Below, piece by piece: positions 1-8,146 of a DNA stretch of 64,000 bases. This DNA comes from Limimaricola soesokkakensis (GTDB lineage Bacteria > Pseudomonadota > Alphaproteobacteria > Rhodobacterales > Rhodobacteraceae), in the NCBI RefSeq assembly GCF_900172345.1, contig NZ_FWFY01000001.1, positions 434,001 through 498,000 of the forward strand. Reading direction: 5' to 3'. The notes under the pieces are model-generated. The model ran no database searches. It worked only from the letters and a program-made list of their open reading frames with translations, and had not been told where the DNA came from. A program made the translations under genes and the position numbers. How positions within the stretch are numbered: position 1 is the first letter of the stretch; each line of letters starts with the position of its first letter.

Positions 1-1
1 G

Positions 2-460
2 CGCAACCCGAACACGCCGCTCGAGAAGCTGGGCCAGACCTCGGTGTTCCGTTTCCCGGTGGGCAAGCTGCTGCCGCTGCAGGAGCGATTCCGCGCCGAC
101 CCGCAGGGCATCGCCGACGAGTACCGCTTCGAGCAGCGCTTCGTGACCCGAAATGCGCCGGGCGGGGCCAAGCTGTTTCCCAAGGCCTGGGTCCGGCATT
201 TCCGCATGCATTGCCGCAGGCCGTTCCCGCTCAACTACTTGGCCGCGCCCAAGCTGCCCACCGACGCACGCATCGTGATCTTTCCCGGCGGGCTGCATCC
301 GAGCCACGCGATTGACGGGCATTACCCGCCCTATGCCCCCGACAGCGCTGGCGAGCATCTGCGGGGCCTGTTCTCGGACGTGCGGCAGGACCGGCCGCTG
401 CGCTACCTGCGCCATTACATCCGACCCGCACCATGGGTGGGCGAGCACTGGCGTCCCTGA
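2..460 (+). CDS. Glycosyltransferase-like protein, C-terminal part (5' end outside window)
   Basis: The reading frame is open from the window edge and ends at TGA 458-460, leaving 152 visible residues. The text resembles the C-terminal half of a Rhodobacteraceae glycosyltransferase-like family. Its marks are a DEYRFEQRFVT segment, a conserved W-V-x-H-F-x-x-H block, then ARIVIFPGGLHP and a closing APWVGEHW. The donor-binding half lies upstream, so substrate and fold cannot be checked. An internal GTG at 44 gives a shorter ORF but is not a credible start, because the frame and the similarity continue before it. The next gene on this strand starts about 100 bp downstream. Family assignment is from memory of similar proteins and is moderate. 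Confidence 0.55.
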   Translation, partial: RNPNTPLEKLGQTSVFRFPVGKLLPLQERFRADPQGIADEYRFEQRFVTRNAPGGAKLFPKAWVRHFRMHCRRPFPLNYLAAPKLPTDARIVIFPGGLHPSHAIDGHYPPYAPDSAGEHLRGLFSDVRQDRPLRYLRHYIRPAPWVGEHWRP

Positions 461-561
461 GGCGTCGCTGACGAAGCGGCAGCCCCGGCACCGGCTTGCA
501 CCGGGCCGCGCTTGGGCGCAGTCTCGCGCCGCACCCGAAATTCCGTCGTTGAGGACGCATC

Positions 562-1725
562 ATGCCGATCAAGAACCGCTTCGCCGAGCTTCTGCCCGAG
601 ATCACCGCCTGGCGGCGCGACCTGCACGAGAACCCCGAGATCCTCTACGAGACGCACCGCACCTCCGGAATCGTGGCCGAAAGGCTACGCGCATTCGGCT
701 GCGACGACGTGGTCGAGGGGCTGGGCCGCACCGGCGTTGTCGGCGTGATCCGGGGCAAAACCACGGGCTCGGGCAAGGTGATCGGCCTGCGCGCCGACAT
801 GGACGCGCTGCCGATTCATGAGCAGACGGGCAAGCCCTATGCCTCCAAGACCCCGGGCGCTATGCATGCCTGCGGCCATGACGGCCATACGGCGATGCTG
901 CTGGGCGCGGCGAAATACCTCGCCGAAACGCGCAATTTCGACGGTACGGTGGTGGTCATCTTCCAGCCTGCCGAGGAGGGCGGCGGCGGCGGCCGCGAGA
1001 TGTGCGCCGACGGTCTGATGGAGCGCTTCGGCATCCAGGAGGTCTATGGCATGCACAACTGGCCCGGCATCCCGCTGGGGCAGTTCGCGATCCGGCCCGG
1101 CGCCTTCTTCGCCTCGACCGACCAGTTCGAGATCACCATCGAAGGGAAGGGCGGCCACGCCGCCAAGCCGCACGAGACGGTCGATTCGACGCTCGTCGCC
1201 AGCCATGTTGTTCTTGCCCTGCAATCGATCGCCAGCCGCAACGCCGACCCGACCGAGCAGATCGTGGTCTCGGTCACCTCCTTCGAGACCTCGTCCAAGG
1301 CGTTCAACGTGATCGCCCAGCGGGTGCACATGAAGGGTACGGTCCGCACCATGTCGCCCGAGCTGCGCAAGCTGGGGCAGGAACGGCTCACCGCCATCGC
1401 CGAGACCACGGCGCGCGCCTACGGCGCCGAGGCGAAGGTCAACTACATGAAGGGCTACCCGGTGATGATCAACCACGGGGCCGAGACCGAGTTCGCGGCC
1501 GAAGTGGCGCGCGAGGTTTCCGGCGACTGCGCCGAGGCGCCGCTGATCATGGGCGGCGAGGATTTCGCCTACATGCTCGAGGAACGCCCCGGGGCCTACA
1601 TCCTCGTGGGCAATGGCGACACGGCCTCGGTGCATCACCCCGAATACGATTTTTCTGACGAGGCGATCCCGGCGGGCTGTTCGTGGTGGGCGGGTGTCGT
1701 CGAGCGCCGGATGCCGGCGGCCTGA
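562..1725 (+). CDS. M20 family amidohydrolase (hippurate hydrolase / amino-acylase type)
   Basis: This 387-residue enzyme is of the M20D metallopeptidase family, cytoplasmic zinc or manganese enzymes that cleave N-acyl amino acids. Metal-site motifs are ADMDALP (about 78-84), MHACGHDGH (about 101-109) and QPAEEGGG (about 135-142), followed by a central dimerisation domain beginning near GGHAAKPHE. The C-terminal GGEDF and VHHPEYDF segments carry further ligands. Length is normal for the family. The ATG at 562 is preceded by GAGGA (551-555). The stop TGA ends at 1725, 15 bp from the convergent GT29-like gene. Exact substrate is not readable; HipO/AbgB-like labels are interchangeable here. Confidence 0.9.
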   Translation: MPIKNRFAELLPEITAWRRDLHENPEILYETHRTSGIVAERLRAFGCDDVVEGLGRTGVVGVIRGKTTGSGKVIGLRADMDALPIHEQTGKPYASKTPGAMHACGHDGHTAMLLGAAKYLAETRNFDGTVVVIFQPAEEGGGGGREMCADGLMERFGIQEVYGMHNWPGIPLGQFAIRPGAFFASTDQFEITIEGKGGHAAKPHETVDSTLVASHVVLALQSIASRNADPTEQIVVSVTSFETSSKAFNVIAQRVHMKGTVRTMSPELRKLGQERLTAIAETTARAYGAEAKVNYMKGYPVMINHGAETEFAAEVAREVSGDCAEAPLIMGGEDFAYMLEERPGAYILVGNGDTASVHHPEYDFSDEAIPAGCSWWAGVVERRMPAA

Positions 1726-1750
1726 TCTCAGGCCAGCATCTCAGGCCAGC
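1725..1750. repeat. 13-bp perfect tandem duplication at the junction of two convergent genes
   Basis: The unit ATCTCAGGCCAGC occurs at 1725-1737 and again at 1738-1750. It overlaps the last base of the M20 gene's stop codon and supplies the stop codon of the GT29-like gene on the other strand (TCA at 1741-1743). It looks like a small slippage duplication. Confidence 0.8.
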
Positions 1751-2355
1751 GAAAAGCGCGGGTCGGCGGCGATGAGCGCCGCCACCCGGTCGCGCTCGGC
1801 GGCGAAATCATGCGGCACGTCAGCTGCGCCACGGCCGCCCGAGAGCGATTTCGACGCAAAGAAATCAAAGCCGTGAAGCCGTGCTGAGGCTAGATCCGAA
1901 CGCGCGAGAAGATCGATGGCGAGCATGCCCGTCGTGGGGCGCGCGCCCAGTTCGTCGCGCAGCGCCGCCGCACGGATCGCGGGCAACAGCGCAAAGCCCG
2001 GCACTTGGGCTACGCGCCATGGCAGGCGCTTGCGCTTAGGCGTCATCCATAAAAGCAATTCGGGTGCCCGCGCCGCGATCGCTTCCTGTGGCACCGGGAT
2101 CGACATGGCGAGCCAATCGGTACGTGTCCCATGCGAGGCGGGGTCCGGCATCGGCGCAGCGTTAAGGCGGATCACGATGTCGGCGGCGTCGATCTCCGCG
2201 CCTTGCGCCTTTTCGGCCAGCGACCGGGCGTTGCCGACCAGTGCCACGCGGCGCCCCGCGAGCCGCGACAGCAGCGCCGCTTCGGACAGCCCGAGCCGCG
2301 ACAGTCGCGTCTCGTCACCGCGCCGCTTGGCGATCTCGAACACGATCCTGTTCAC
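1741..2355 (-). CDS. GT29 (sialyltransferase-like) family glycosyltransferase
   Basis: A 204-residue protein carries the hallmarks of glycosyltransferase family 29. A sialyl-motif-L-like block runs over residues 36-68, with VALVGNARSL and a later DIVIRLNAAP. A motif-S-like block is at about 139-165, with RPTTGMLAIDLL and LHGFDFF. A final H-x4-E (182-187) matches motif VS. GT29 enzymes use CMP-activated sugars; plant members are suspected of using Kdo- or Dha-type sugars. Here the gene overlaps a pyruvyl-transferase-family gene by 4 bp and lies next to waaA, which also uses CMP-Kdo. I infer a role in lipopolysaccharide or capsule decoration, donor unknown. There is no signal peptide or TM segment, so it is probably cytoplasmic. 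Confidence 0.75.
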   Translation of the reverse strand: MNRIVFEIAKRRGDETRLSRLGLSEAALLSRLAGRRVALVGNARSLAEKAQGAEIDAADIVIRLNAAPMPDPASHGTRTDWLAMSIPVPQEAIAARAPELLLWMTPKRKRLPWRVAQVPGFALLPAIRAAALRDELGARPTTGMLAIDLLARSDLASARLHGFDFFASKSLSGGRGAADVPHDFAAERDRVAALIAADPRFSLA

Positions 2356-3341
2356 GAGGCCCCTCCAGCCAGCGCCGCGATGTCCGCATAGAGCGTTTCG
2401 GCCTGGCGCTGGGCCATCTTGCGAAAGGCACGGATCGCCGACAGTTCGCTCTGGGTGAAGGCGGCTGTTTCAGGGGGTGGCGACAGCGCGTCCGCCTGCA
2501 GCAGCCGCGCGGCCCCGAGATCCGCATCCGCGAGCAAGCGCTCGATCTTCGAGGCGTTGGAGCCGAGCGCCAGGAAAGGTGTTTCCGTCAGCATCGACAG
2601 GCAGACGGCGTGAAACCTTCCCGTGATGTGCAGCTCGGCACGGGCGATGCGATCGAGATAGGCGGTCTCGTCGGCCGGCATCTCCAAGGGCGGAAGGCCG
2701 AGCCCCTCGTACCATGCCGCCGCCAGCGCCGCGCGGGCCGGCGCAAACCGCCAGAGCCCAGCGGACAGCGTCTTGGTCGGCACCAGCGTCGCATTGGAGA
2801 GGTGGGAGGCCGCGCGACCCAGCACCCGGCGGGGGCCGGGCTTCACGCTGTCGCCGACGATCACCCCGTGACGGTGTGCGGCACCGGTGCTGGCGGGGGC
2901 GGAGAGCGAAAGATCGGGCAGCCATCGCACCTCCTGTCCAGTAGCCTCCGACATGCTGCGGGCGCTGGTGCTGTCGCGCGCGGCGATCAGGTCGAAGCGG
3001 GACAGCGGCGCGGACCAGCTTTCCGGATTGTCCTGCCAGAGCGCGTTCACGAGCGCGAGCGGCGTATGGCCCCGCGCGGGGTGCCCGCCCAGATCGAGCA
3101 GGCGGGCACCGGCCGGACGACCATGATGCAGCGTGCCCTCGCCATTGACGACGATCACATGCGCGGCGCGCATCGCGTCGAGGAAACCCGTATCCGAGGC
3201 CCAGTCGTGCCTTGCCGGGCTGCGGGCGGTGACCGTCAGGCCATGGCGCTCAAGCCCTTCCACGAGAAGCCGCATCACCCGCGCGCAGCCGTGATGATAG
3301 CGGGTCGAAGTGTCGTTGAGGATCACGGCGCGCAGGGTCAT
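2352..3341 (-). CDS. Polysaccharide pyruvyl transferase family protein
   Basis: The 329-residue protein fits the polysaccharide pyruvyl transferase family (PF04230 type), whose members add ketal pyruvate to, or modify, surface glycans. Visible marks are VVNGEGTLHHG (about 65-73), an ARDSTS segment (121-126) and the C-terminal signature HITGRFHAVCLSML (238-251) followed by PFLALGSNASKIE. The stop overlaps the GT29-like gene by 4 bp and the start overlaps the end of waaA by 4 bp (3338-3341), so the three genes are very likely co-translated. The precise reaction cannot be read; some members of the family are glycosyltransferase-like rather than pyruvylating. Confidence 0.8.
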   Translation of the reverse strand: MTLRAVILNDTSTRYHHGCARVMRLLVEGLERHGLTVTARSPARHDWASDTGFLDAMRAAHVIVVNGEGTLHHGRPAGARLLDLGGHPARGHTPLALVNALWQDNPESWSAPLSRFDLIAARDSTSARSMSEATGQEVRWLPDLSLSAPASTGAAHRHGVIVGDSVKPGPRRVLGRAASHLSNATLVPTKTLSAGLWRFAPARAALAAAWYEGLGLPPLEMPADETAYLDRIARAELHITGRFHAVCLSMLTETPFLALGSNASKIERLLADADLGAARLLQADALSPPPETAAFTQSELSAIRAFRKMAQRQAETLYADIAALAGGAS

Positions 3342-4624
3342 TGCACCGCCTTAGAGGAAGGATCGTCCGGCGCAACCCGCTCGGACATGAGTTGCCGCAG
3401 CGCCGCCAGCGTCCTTGGTCGCGCCTGACCGCGATCCGACATGATCCGACGTGCCGCAGCGCGCATGGTGTCGAGCTCGGGCGCGCCGATCAGCTCTGCC
3501 ACCGCGTCACCGAATGCCTGCGCCTCGGCCACCTCGCGGGCCGCACCACCCGCGTCGAGCGCCGCATGGGCCTGCTGGGCATTGCCGACGCGCGGCCCGT
3601 GCAGCAGCGCGGCCCCCAGCGCCGCCGCCTCCCACGGGTTGTGCCCGCCCTGCGGGCCGAAGGAGCCGCCGAGAAACACCAGAGGCGCGAGGCGATAGAT
3701 CAGCCCGGTCTCGCCCAGCCGGTCCACCAGCCAGATCTCGGCCTGGCCCGGGGTCTCGCCGCGCGACACACCGAGCCCGGCCTGTTCCAGCGCCCGCGCC
3801 ACGGTCTCGCCCCGGTCGGGATGGCGCGGCGCGAGGATCAGCCGAAGGCCCGGATGCCGCTCGCGCGCCGCCAGATGCGCCTTGATCACCGCGGGCTCGT
3901 CCTCGGCATGGGTGGAAACGGCGGCCCAGAGCGGGGCGCCGTCGAACTCCGCGCGCAGGGCGGCGAGTCGTGCCGGATCGGCGGGCAGGGGGGCGGCGGC
4001 GGATTTCAGATCGCCGGGCGCGAGGACCGTGCTTTCGGGCAGGCCGAGCGAGACGATCTCCTCGCGCACCGCCTCGCTCTGCGTGGTGACGAGGTCGAAC
4101 CGCGCCAGCATCGCGGCGCTGAGCCTCGGCGCCCGGACCCGCGACCGCGAGGGGCGGGCATTAAACAGGGCCAGCGGCACCCGTCGCGCCGAAGTTTCGG
4201 CCAACAGGCGTGGCCAGAGGTCTCCCTCCACGAAGCAGGCGAGATCGGGGCGCCAATGATCGAGGAATCGTCGGGTCGCGCGGGCGGTATCGAGCGGTTG
4301 GTATTGGTGCAGCGCACCTTCGATGGCACGCGCCCGCACTCCGCCTGTCGTGGTCGTGGTGGTGACGAGGACGTGGTTCCCCTCGTCCATGAGATCACGG
4401 GCGAGCTCGGCCACCGAGGCAACCTCGCCGACCGAGGCGGCATTGATCCAGATAAGGCGGCCTTGCGGACGGGGAAGACCGGCTCGACCCAGCCGCTCGC
4501 CCAAGCGGGCGGGGGCGGAGTTCTGGCCGCGATGCACGCGGCGCGCCAAGGCGAACTCGGCCATGCGCGGCAGCGCCAGCGTTCCCCCGAGCCAGAGCCG
4601 CAGCGGCCAGGGCTCAGCACTCAT
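3338..4624 (-). CDS. waaA: 3-deoxy-D-manno-octulosonic acid (Kdo) transferase
   Basis: WaaA/KdtA transfers Kdo from CMP-Kdo to lipid IVA at the inner membrane, starting the LPS core. The 428-residue protein has the N-terminal hydrophobic patch, the ASVGE motif (63-67, containing the family's catalytic Glu) and the C-terminal donor-site block [18 protein letters not shown]. Length is normal for the family (about 420-430). The start codon overlaps the moaA stop by 4 bp (4621-4624) and its end overlaps the pyruvyl-transferase gene, placing it in the middle of a compact four-gene minus-strand unit. Whether one or two Kdo residues are added cannot be told from sequence. Confidence 0.93.
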   Translation of the reverse strand: MSAEPWPLRLWLGGTLALPRMAEFALARRVHRGQNSAPARLGERLGRAGLPRPQGRLIWINAASVGEVASVAELARDLMDEGNHVLVTTTTTTGGVRARAIEGALHQYQPLDTARATRRFLDHWRPDLACFVEGDLWPRLLAETSARRVPLALFNARPSRSRVRAPRLSAAMLARFDLVTTQSEAVREEIVSLGLPESTVLAPGDLKSAAAPLPADPARLAALRAEFDGAPLWAAVSTHAEDEPAVIKAHLAARERHPGLRLILAPRHPDRGETVARALEQAGLGVSRGETPGQAEIWLVDRLGETGLIYRLAPLVFLGGSFGPQGGHNPWEAAALGAALLHGPRVGNAQQAHAALDAGGAAREVAEAQAFGDAVAELIGAPELDTMRAAARRIMSDRGQARPRTLAALRQLMSERVAPDDPSSKAVQ

Positions 4625-5649
4625 CCGCCGGTATGGCTCATGTGACGGCTGACCCGGCCCGATACCTCCTGCCGGTCATAGTCGAAATCATGCCCCTTGG
4701 GCTTGAGTGCGATGGCGGCGCGGATCGCCTGCTCGAGCCCGGCATCACCCTCGCTCGCACGCAGCGGGCCGCGCAGGTCGGAATGGCCCTCCTGCCCGAG
4801 ACAGGTATAGATCTCGCCGGTGCAGGTGACCCGCACCCGGTTGCAGCTTTCGCAGAAATTATGGCTCATCGGGGTGATGAAGCCGACGCGCTGGCGCGTC
4901 TCTCCGAGCATGACATAGCGCGCCGGACCGCCGGTGCGGTCGGGCAGATCGTGCAGCGAGTAACGCTCACCCAGCGTCTCCCGCAGTTCGCGCAGGTTCC
5001 AGTACTGGCCGATCCGGTCCTCATTGCCGATATCGCCCATCGGCATGACCTCGATGAAGGTCAGGTCCATGCCGCGCGCGGCGCAGAACTCGGACAGTGT
5101 GAACAACTCGTCTTCGTTGAAGCCCTTGAGCGCGACGGTATTGATCTTGACCCTGAGCCCGGCGGCCAGCGCCGCGTCGATGCCATCCAGTACCTGAGGC
5201 AGGCGCCCCCAGCGGGTAACGCGGGCGAACTTGGCCTCGTCGAGCGTGTCGAGCGAGACGTTCACCCGCCGCACGCCCGCCGCATAAAGCTCGGTCGCAT
5301 ATTTGCCGAGCTGGCTGCCATTGGTGGTCAGCGTCAGTTCCTTGAGCGCGCCCGATTCGAGATGGCGGGTCATGGAGCGGAAGAACTCCATGATGTTGCG
5401 CCGCACCAGGGGCTCGCCGCCGGTAATGCGCAGTTTTTCGACCCCGAGCCGCACGAAAGCCGAGCAGAGCCGGTCCAGCTCTTCGAGTGTCAGCAGCTCG
5501 GCCTTGGGCAGGAACTGCATCTTCTCGGACATGCAGTAGACGCAGCGAAAGTCGCAGCGATCGGTGACCGAAACCCGCAGGTAGCGGATCGCCCTCGCGA
5601 AGGGATCGATCAGCGGAGCTGCCGGGGGCGGAACGGGTGCGATTGTCAT
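4621..5649 (-). CDS. moaA: GTP 3',8-cyclase, molybdenum cofactor biosynthesis
   Basis: MoaA is a radical-SAM enzyme that rearranges GTP in the first step of molybdopterin synthesis. I start it at the ATG at 5649, giving 342 residues; the open frame continues upstream to 5892, but that extension is arginine/glycine-rich and unlike the family. The radical-SAM cluster motif CDFRCVYC is at residues 32-39. The second cluster site is FCESCNRVR with a further Cys 14 residues on, and the protein ends in the conserved Gly-Gly needed for activity. It overlaps waaA by 4 bp. A divergent lipoprotein gene starts about 105 bp away. No other moa or mob gene is in the window. Confidence 0.95.
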   Translation of the reverse strand: MTIAPVPPPAAPLIDPFARAIRYLRVSVTDRCDFRCVYCMSEKMQFLPKAELLTLEELDRLCSAFVRLGVEKLRITGGEPLVRRNIMEFFRSMTRHLESGALKELTLTTNGSQLGKYATELYAAGVRRVNVSLDTLDEAKFARVTRWGRLPQVLDGIDAALAAGLRVKINTVALKGFNEDELFTLSEFCAARGMDLTFIEVMPMGDIGNEDRIGQYWNLRELRETLGERYSLHDLPDRTGGPARYVMLGETRQRVGFITPMSHNFCESCNRVRVTCTGEIYTCLGQEGHSDLRGPLRASEGDAGLEQAIRAAIALKPKGHDFDYDRQEVSGRVSRHMSHTGG

Positions 5650-5754
5650 GGCGCGAAGGTAGGGTCGGGAGGAGGTGATGGCAAGCAAACTGCCGGTGAA
5701 CTCCGGGCCGTACAGGCACTTGTCCGGACAGGGCGCGCCGCTATCCTCCAGCGC

Positions 5755-6243
5755 ATGACACGCCTCATGATCCCCACCGCCCTCGCCGCGCTCGGTCTCC
5801 TGTCCGCCTGCGCAGAGATGCAACAGGCCAGCGCCCCCTCTGCGGCCCCGGCATCGGAGGCCACCGCCGCCGCGCCGCAACCGGCGGTACAAAGCGCGCC
5901 ACCGCCGCCGCCCGAGGCCGCAAGCGCGGCCGCGCTCGATACCACGACGCCGGAACAGCGCGCGGCGGCCACGGCGGCGCCGGAACCTGCGGGCGAGCAG
6001 AGGCTCGGCACCACCATCGCCTCGCTGGGATCGCCCGCCGATCCGGGGCTCTGGATCGAGACGCCCTTGGTGAGCAGCGTCACGCAGGGCAGGGTCGAGG
6101 CGGCGAATGGCAAATCGGTGAAGCTCGAACTGCGCCCCTCGGGCGGGGCTGCCGGGTCGGGCAGCGAGATCAGCCTGCCGGCGATGCGCTTGCTGGAGGT
6201 GTCGCTGACTTCGCTGCCGGAACTGACGGTCTATAGCGGCTGA
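5755..6243 (+). CDS. Small alanine/proline-rich lipoprotein of unknown function
   Basis: A 162-residue protein begins with a signal peptide and a clear lipobox (GLLSAC, Cys near residue 18). A low-complexity Ala/Pro/Glu linker of about 60 residues follows. The C-terminal domain of about 80 residues (from LGTTIASLG) includes [12 protein letters not shown], a glycine/serine run and a closing [12 protein letters not shown]. It is probably anchored in a membrane facing the periplasm. Similar Rhodobacteraceae proteins sometimes carry misleading enzyme names; I see no catalytic motif and do not assign a function. The gene stands alone between divergent moaA and a strong terminator. Confidence 0.8.
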   Translation: MTRLMIPTALAALGLLSACAEMQQASAPSAAPASEATAAAPQPAVQSAPPPPPEAASAAALDTTTPEQRAAATAAPEPAGEQRLGTTIASLGSPADPGLWIETPLVSSVTQGRVEAANGKSVKLELRPSGGAAGSGSEISLPAMRLLEVSLTSLPELTVYSG

Positions 6244-6288
6244 GCGCCAACCGGCCGGGTTTGCGGGCGATGCTTTTTGACGAGATGT

Positions 6289-6320
6289 AAAAAGGGGGGC
6301 ATGTCTGCCCCCCTTTTTTT
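6289..6320. terminator. Bidirectional intrinsic terminator
   Basis: GGGGGGC (6294-6300) and GCCCCCC (6307-6313) form a 7-bp GC stem with a six-base loop. It is flanked by an A-run on the left and a seven-T run on the right, so it works in both directions. It serves the lipoprotein gene on the plus strand and glmS on the minus strand. Confidence 0.9.
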
Positions 6321-6324
6321 CGTC

Positions 6325-8145
6325 TCACTCGACGGTGACGGATTTGGCGAGGTTGCGGGGCTGGTCGACATCGGTGCCCTTGGCCACGGCGGTGTGGTAG
6401 GCGAGGAGCTGCGCGGGCAGGGCGTAGAGGATCGGTGCCCAGAGCGGGTCGATCTCGGGCAGGGTGATTACCTCCCAAGCGCCCTCGCCGGCGATCCGCG
6501 CGCCGGTGGCGTCGGTGATCAGCAGCACCTTGCCGCCGCGCGCCATCACCTCCTGCATGTTCGACACGGTCTTGTCGAACAGCTCGTCATGCGGCGCCAT
6601 GACGATCACCGGCACGTGCTCGTCGACCAGCGCGATGGGGCCGTGCTTGAGTTCGCCCGACGCGTAAGCTTCGGCGTGGATGTAGCTGATTTCCTTGAGC
6701 TTCAGCGCGCCTTCCAGCGCCAGAGGATACATCCTGCCCCGGCCGAGGAACAGGATGTCGCGGGCCTCGGAAAGCCCGCGCGCGACGCGCTGGCACTCGG
6801 CTTCGATGGTCAGCCCCTGATGGATCAGCCCGGGCAGCTCGCGCAGGCCGCGCAGATGAGCGGCGAGTTCGGCGGCGTCGAGCGTGCCGCGCTGCCGCGC
6901 CGCCTCGAGCGCCAGGGTCCCCAGCACCAGGAGCTGGCAGGTGAAGGCCTTGGTCGAGGCGACGCCGATCTCGGCGCCAGCAAGGATCGGCAGCGCGAGG
7001 TCGCTGTCGCGCGCGATCGAGCTCTCGGTGACGTTGACCACCGACAGGATGCTGTCGGCGCGGCCCTTGGCGTAGCGCAGCGCCGCCAGCGTGTCGGCGG
7101 TCTCGCCCGACTGGCTGACGAAGAGCGCGGCCGACCGGGCCGGGACCGGGGGCTCGCGGTAGCGGTATTCCGAGGCGACGTCGATCTCGACGGGCAGCCG
7201 CGCCACCTGCTCGAACCAGTACTTCGCGACGTTGCAGGCGTAGAAGGCGGTGCCGCAGGCAACCAGCGTCAGCCGGTCGATCGCGGTGAAGTCGATGCCG
7301 GGCTCGGGCAGGGCGATCTGGCCCTCGGGCGTCAGGTAATGCCCCAGCGCCTCGGCCAGCACGCGGGGCTGCTCGGCGATCTCCTTGGCCATGAAGTGCT
7401 TGTGCCCGGCCTTGTCGACCTGTGCCGCCGCCTGGGCGATGCGCTTCTCGGGGCGCGAGACCTCGCGGCCCTGCGCGTCGAAGATCACCACGCCCGCGCG
7501 GGTCACCTCGGCGCGGTCGCCTTCCTCGAGATAGGTGATCCGGTCGGTCAGGTTGCCGAGCGCGATCGCGTCCGAGCCCACGAACATCTCGCCCTCGCCA
7601 TGGCCGATGGCCAGCGGGCTGCCCTTGCGCGCGGCGATCAAGAGGTCGGGCTCGCCCTCGAACAGGAAGCACAGCGCATAGGCGCCCTCGAGCTTGGCGA
7701 TGGTGGCCGCCGCCGCTTCGCGCGGCGCCATGCCACGGTCGAGATGCAGCTGGCAGATCAGCGCCACGGTCTCGGTGTCGGTGTCGGTCGCGGTGCCGAT
7801 CCCCGCCTCGGACAGTTCGGCGCGCAGCGCCCGGTAATTCTCGATGATGCCGTTATGGACCACGGCCACGCGGGCCCCGGCATGGGGATGCGCGTTGGCC
7901 TCGGTCGGCGCGCCATGGGTGGCCCAGCGGGTGTGGCCGATGCCCGCGAGACCGCGCAGCGGCTCATGCACCAGCTTGTCGGACAGGTTCACCAGCTTGC
8001 CGACGGCCCGGCGGCGGTCGAGACGGCCCTCGTCCAGCGTCGCGATGCCGGCGCTGTCATAGCCGCGATATTCGAGCCGGCCGAGCGCCTCGACCAGAAG
8101 CGGTGCGGCCTCGTGTGTTCCCAATACGCCGACGATCCCACACAT
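6325..8145 (-). CDS. glmS: Glutamine-fructose-6-phosphate aminotransferase (isomerising)
   Basis: GlmS makes glucosamine-6-phosphate from fructose-6-phosphate and glutamine. The 606-residue protein opens with MCGIVGV; Cys2 becomes the N-terminal nucleophile of the glutamine amidotransferase domain (about 1-240), supported by GYDSAGIA and HTRWATHG. Two SIS sugar-isomerase domains follow, with SQSGETADT, the second-domain ELKHGPIAL, and a C-terminus ending RNLAKSVTVE. Length is typical. It sits 1 bp downstream of glmU, and the pair are consecutive steps towards UDP-GlcNAc for peptidoglycan and LPS. No glmS ribozyme would be expected or is seen upstream, since glmU abuts it. Confidence 0.97.
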   Translation of the reverse strand: MCGIVGVLGTHEAAPLLVEALGRLEYRGYDSAGIATLDEGRLDRRRAVGKLVNLSDKLVHEPLRGLAGIGHTRWATHGAPTEANAHPHAGARVAVVHNGIIENYRALRAELSEAGIGTATDTDTETVALICQLHLDRGMAPREAAAATIAKLEGAYALCFLFEGEPDLLIAARKGSPLAIGHGEGEMFVGSDAIALGNLTDRITYLEEGDRAEVTRAGVVIFDAQGREVSRPEKRIAQAAAQVDKAGHKHFMAKEIAEQPRVLAEALGHYLTPEGQIALPEPGIDFTAIDRLTLVACGTAFYACNVAKYWFEQVARLPVEIDVASEYRYREPPVPARSAALFVSQSGETADTLAALRYAKGRADSILSVVNVTESSIARDSDLALPILAGAEIGVASTKAFTCQLLVLGTLALEAARQRGTLDAAELAAHLRGLRELPGLIHQGLTIEAECQRVARGLSEARDILFLGRGRMYPLALEGALKLKEISYIHAEAYASGELKHGPIALVDEHVPVIVMAPHDELFDKTVSNMQEVMARGGKVLLITDATGARIAGEGAWEVITLPEIDPLWAPILYALPAQLLAYHTAVAKGTDVDQPRNLAKSVTVE

Positions 8146-8146
8146 C

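Noticed and set aside
44-460. GTG at 44 as a real start of the first gene
   Set aside because: The frame and family-like text extend to the window edge, so the gene is truncated, not short.
5720-5747. TTGTCC-N16-TATCCT as promoter of the lipoprotein gene
   Set aside because: A start site would fall at the ATG itself, with the -10 weak; not convincing enough to list.
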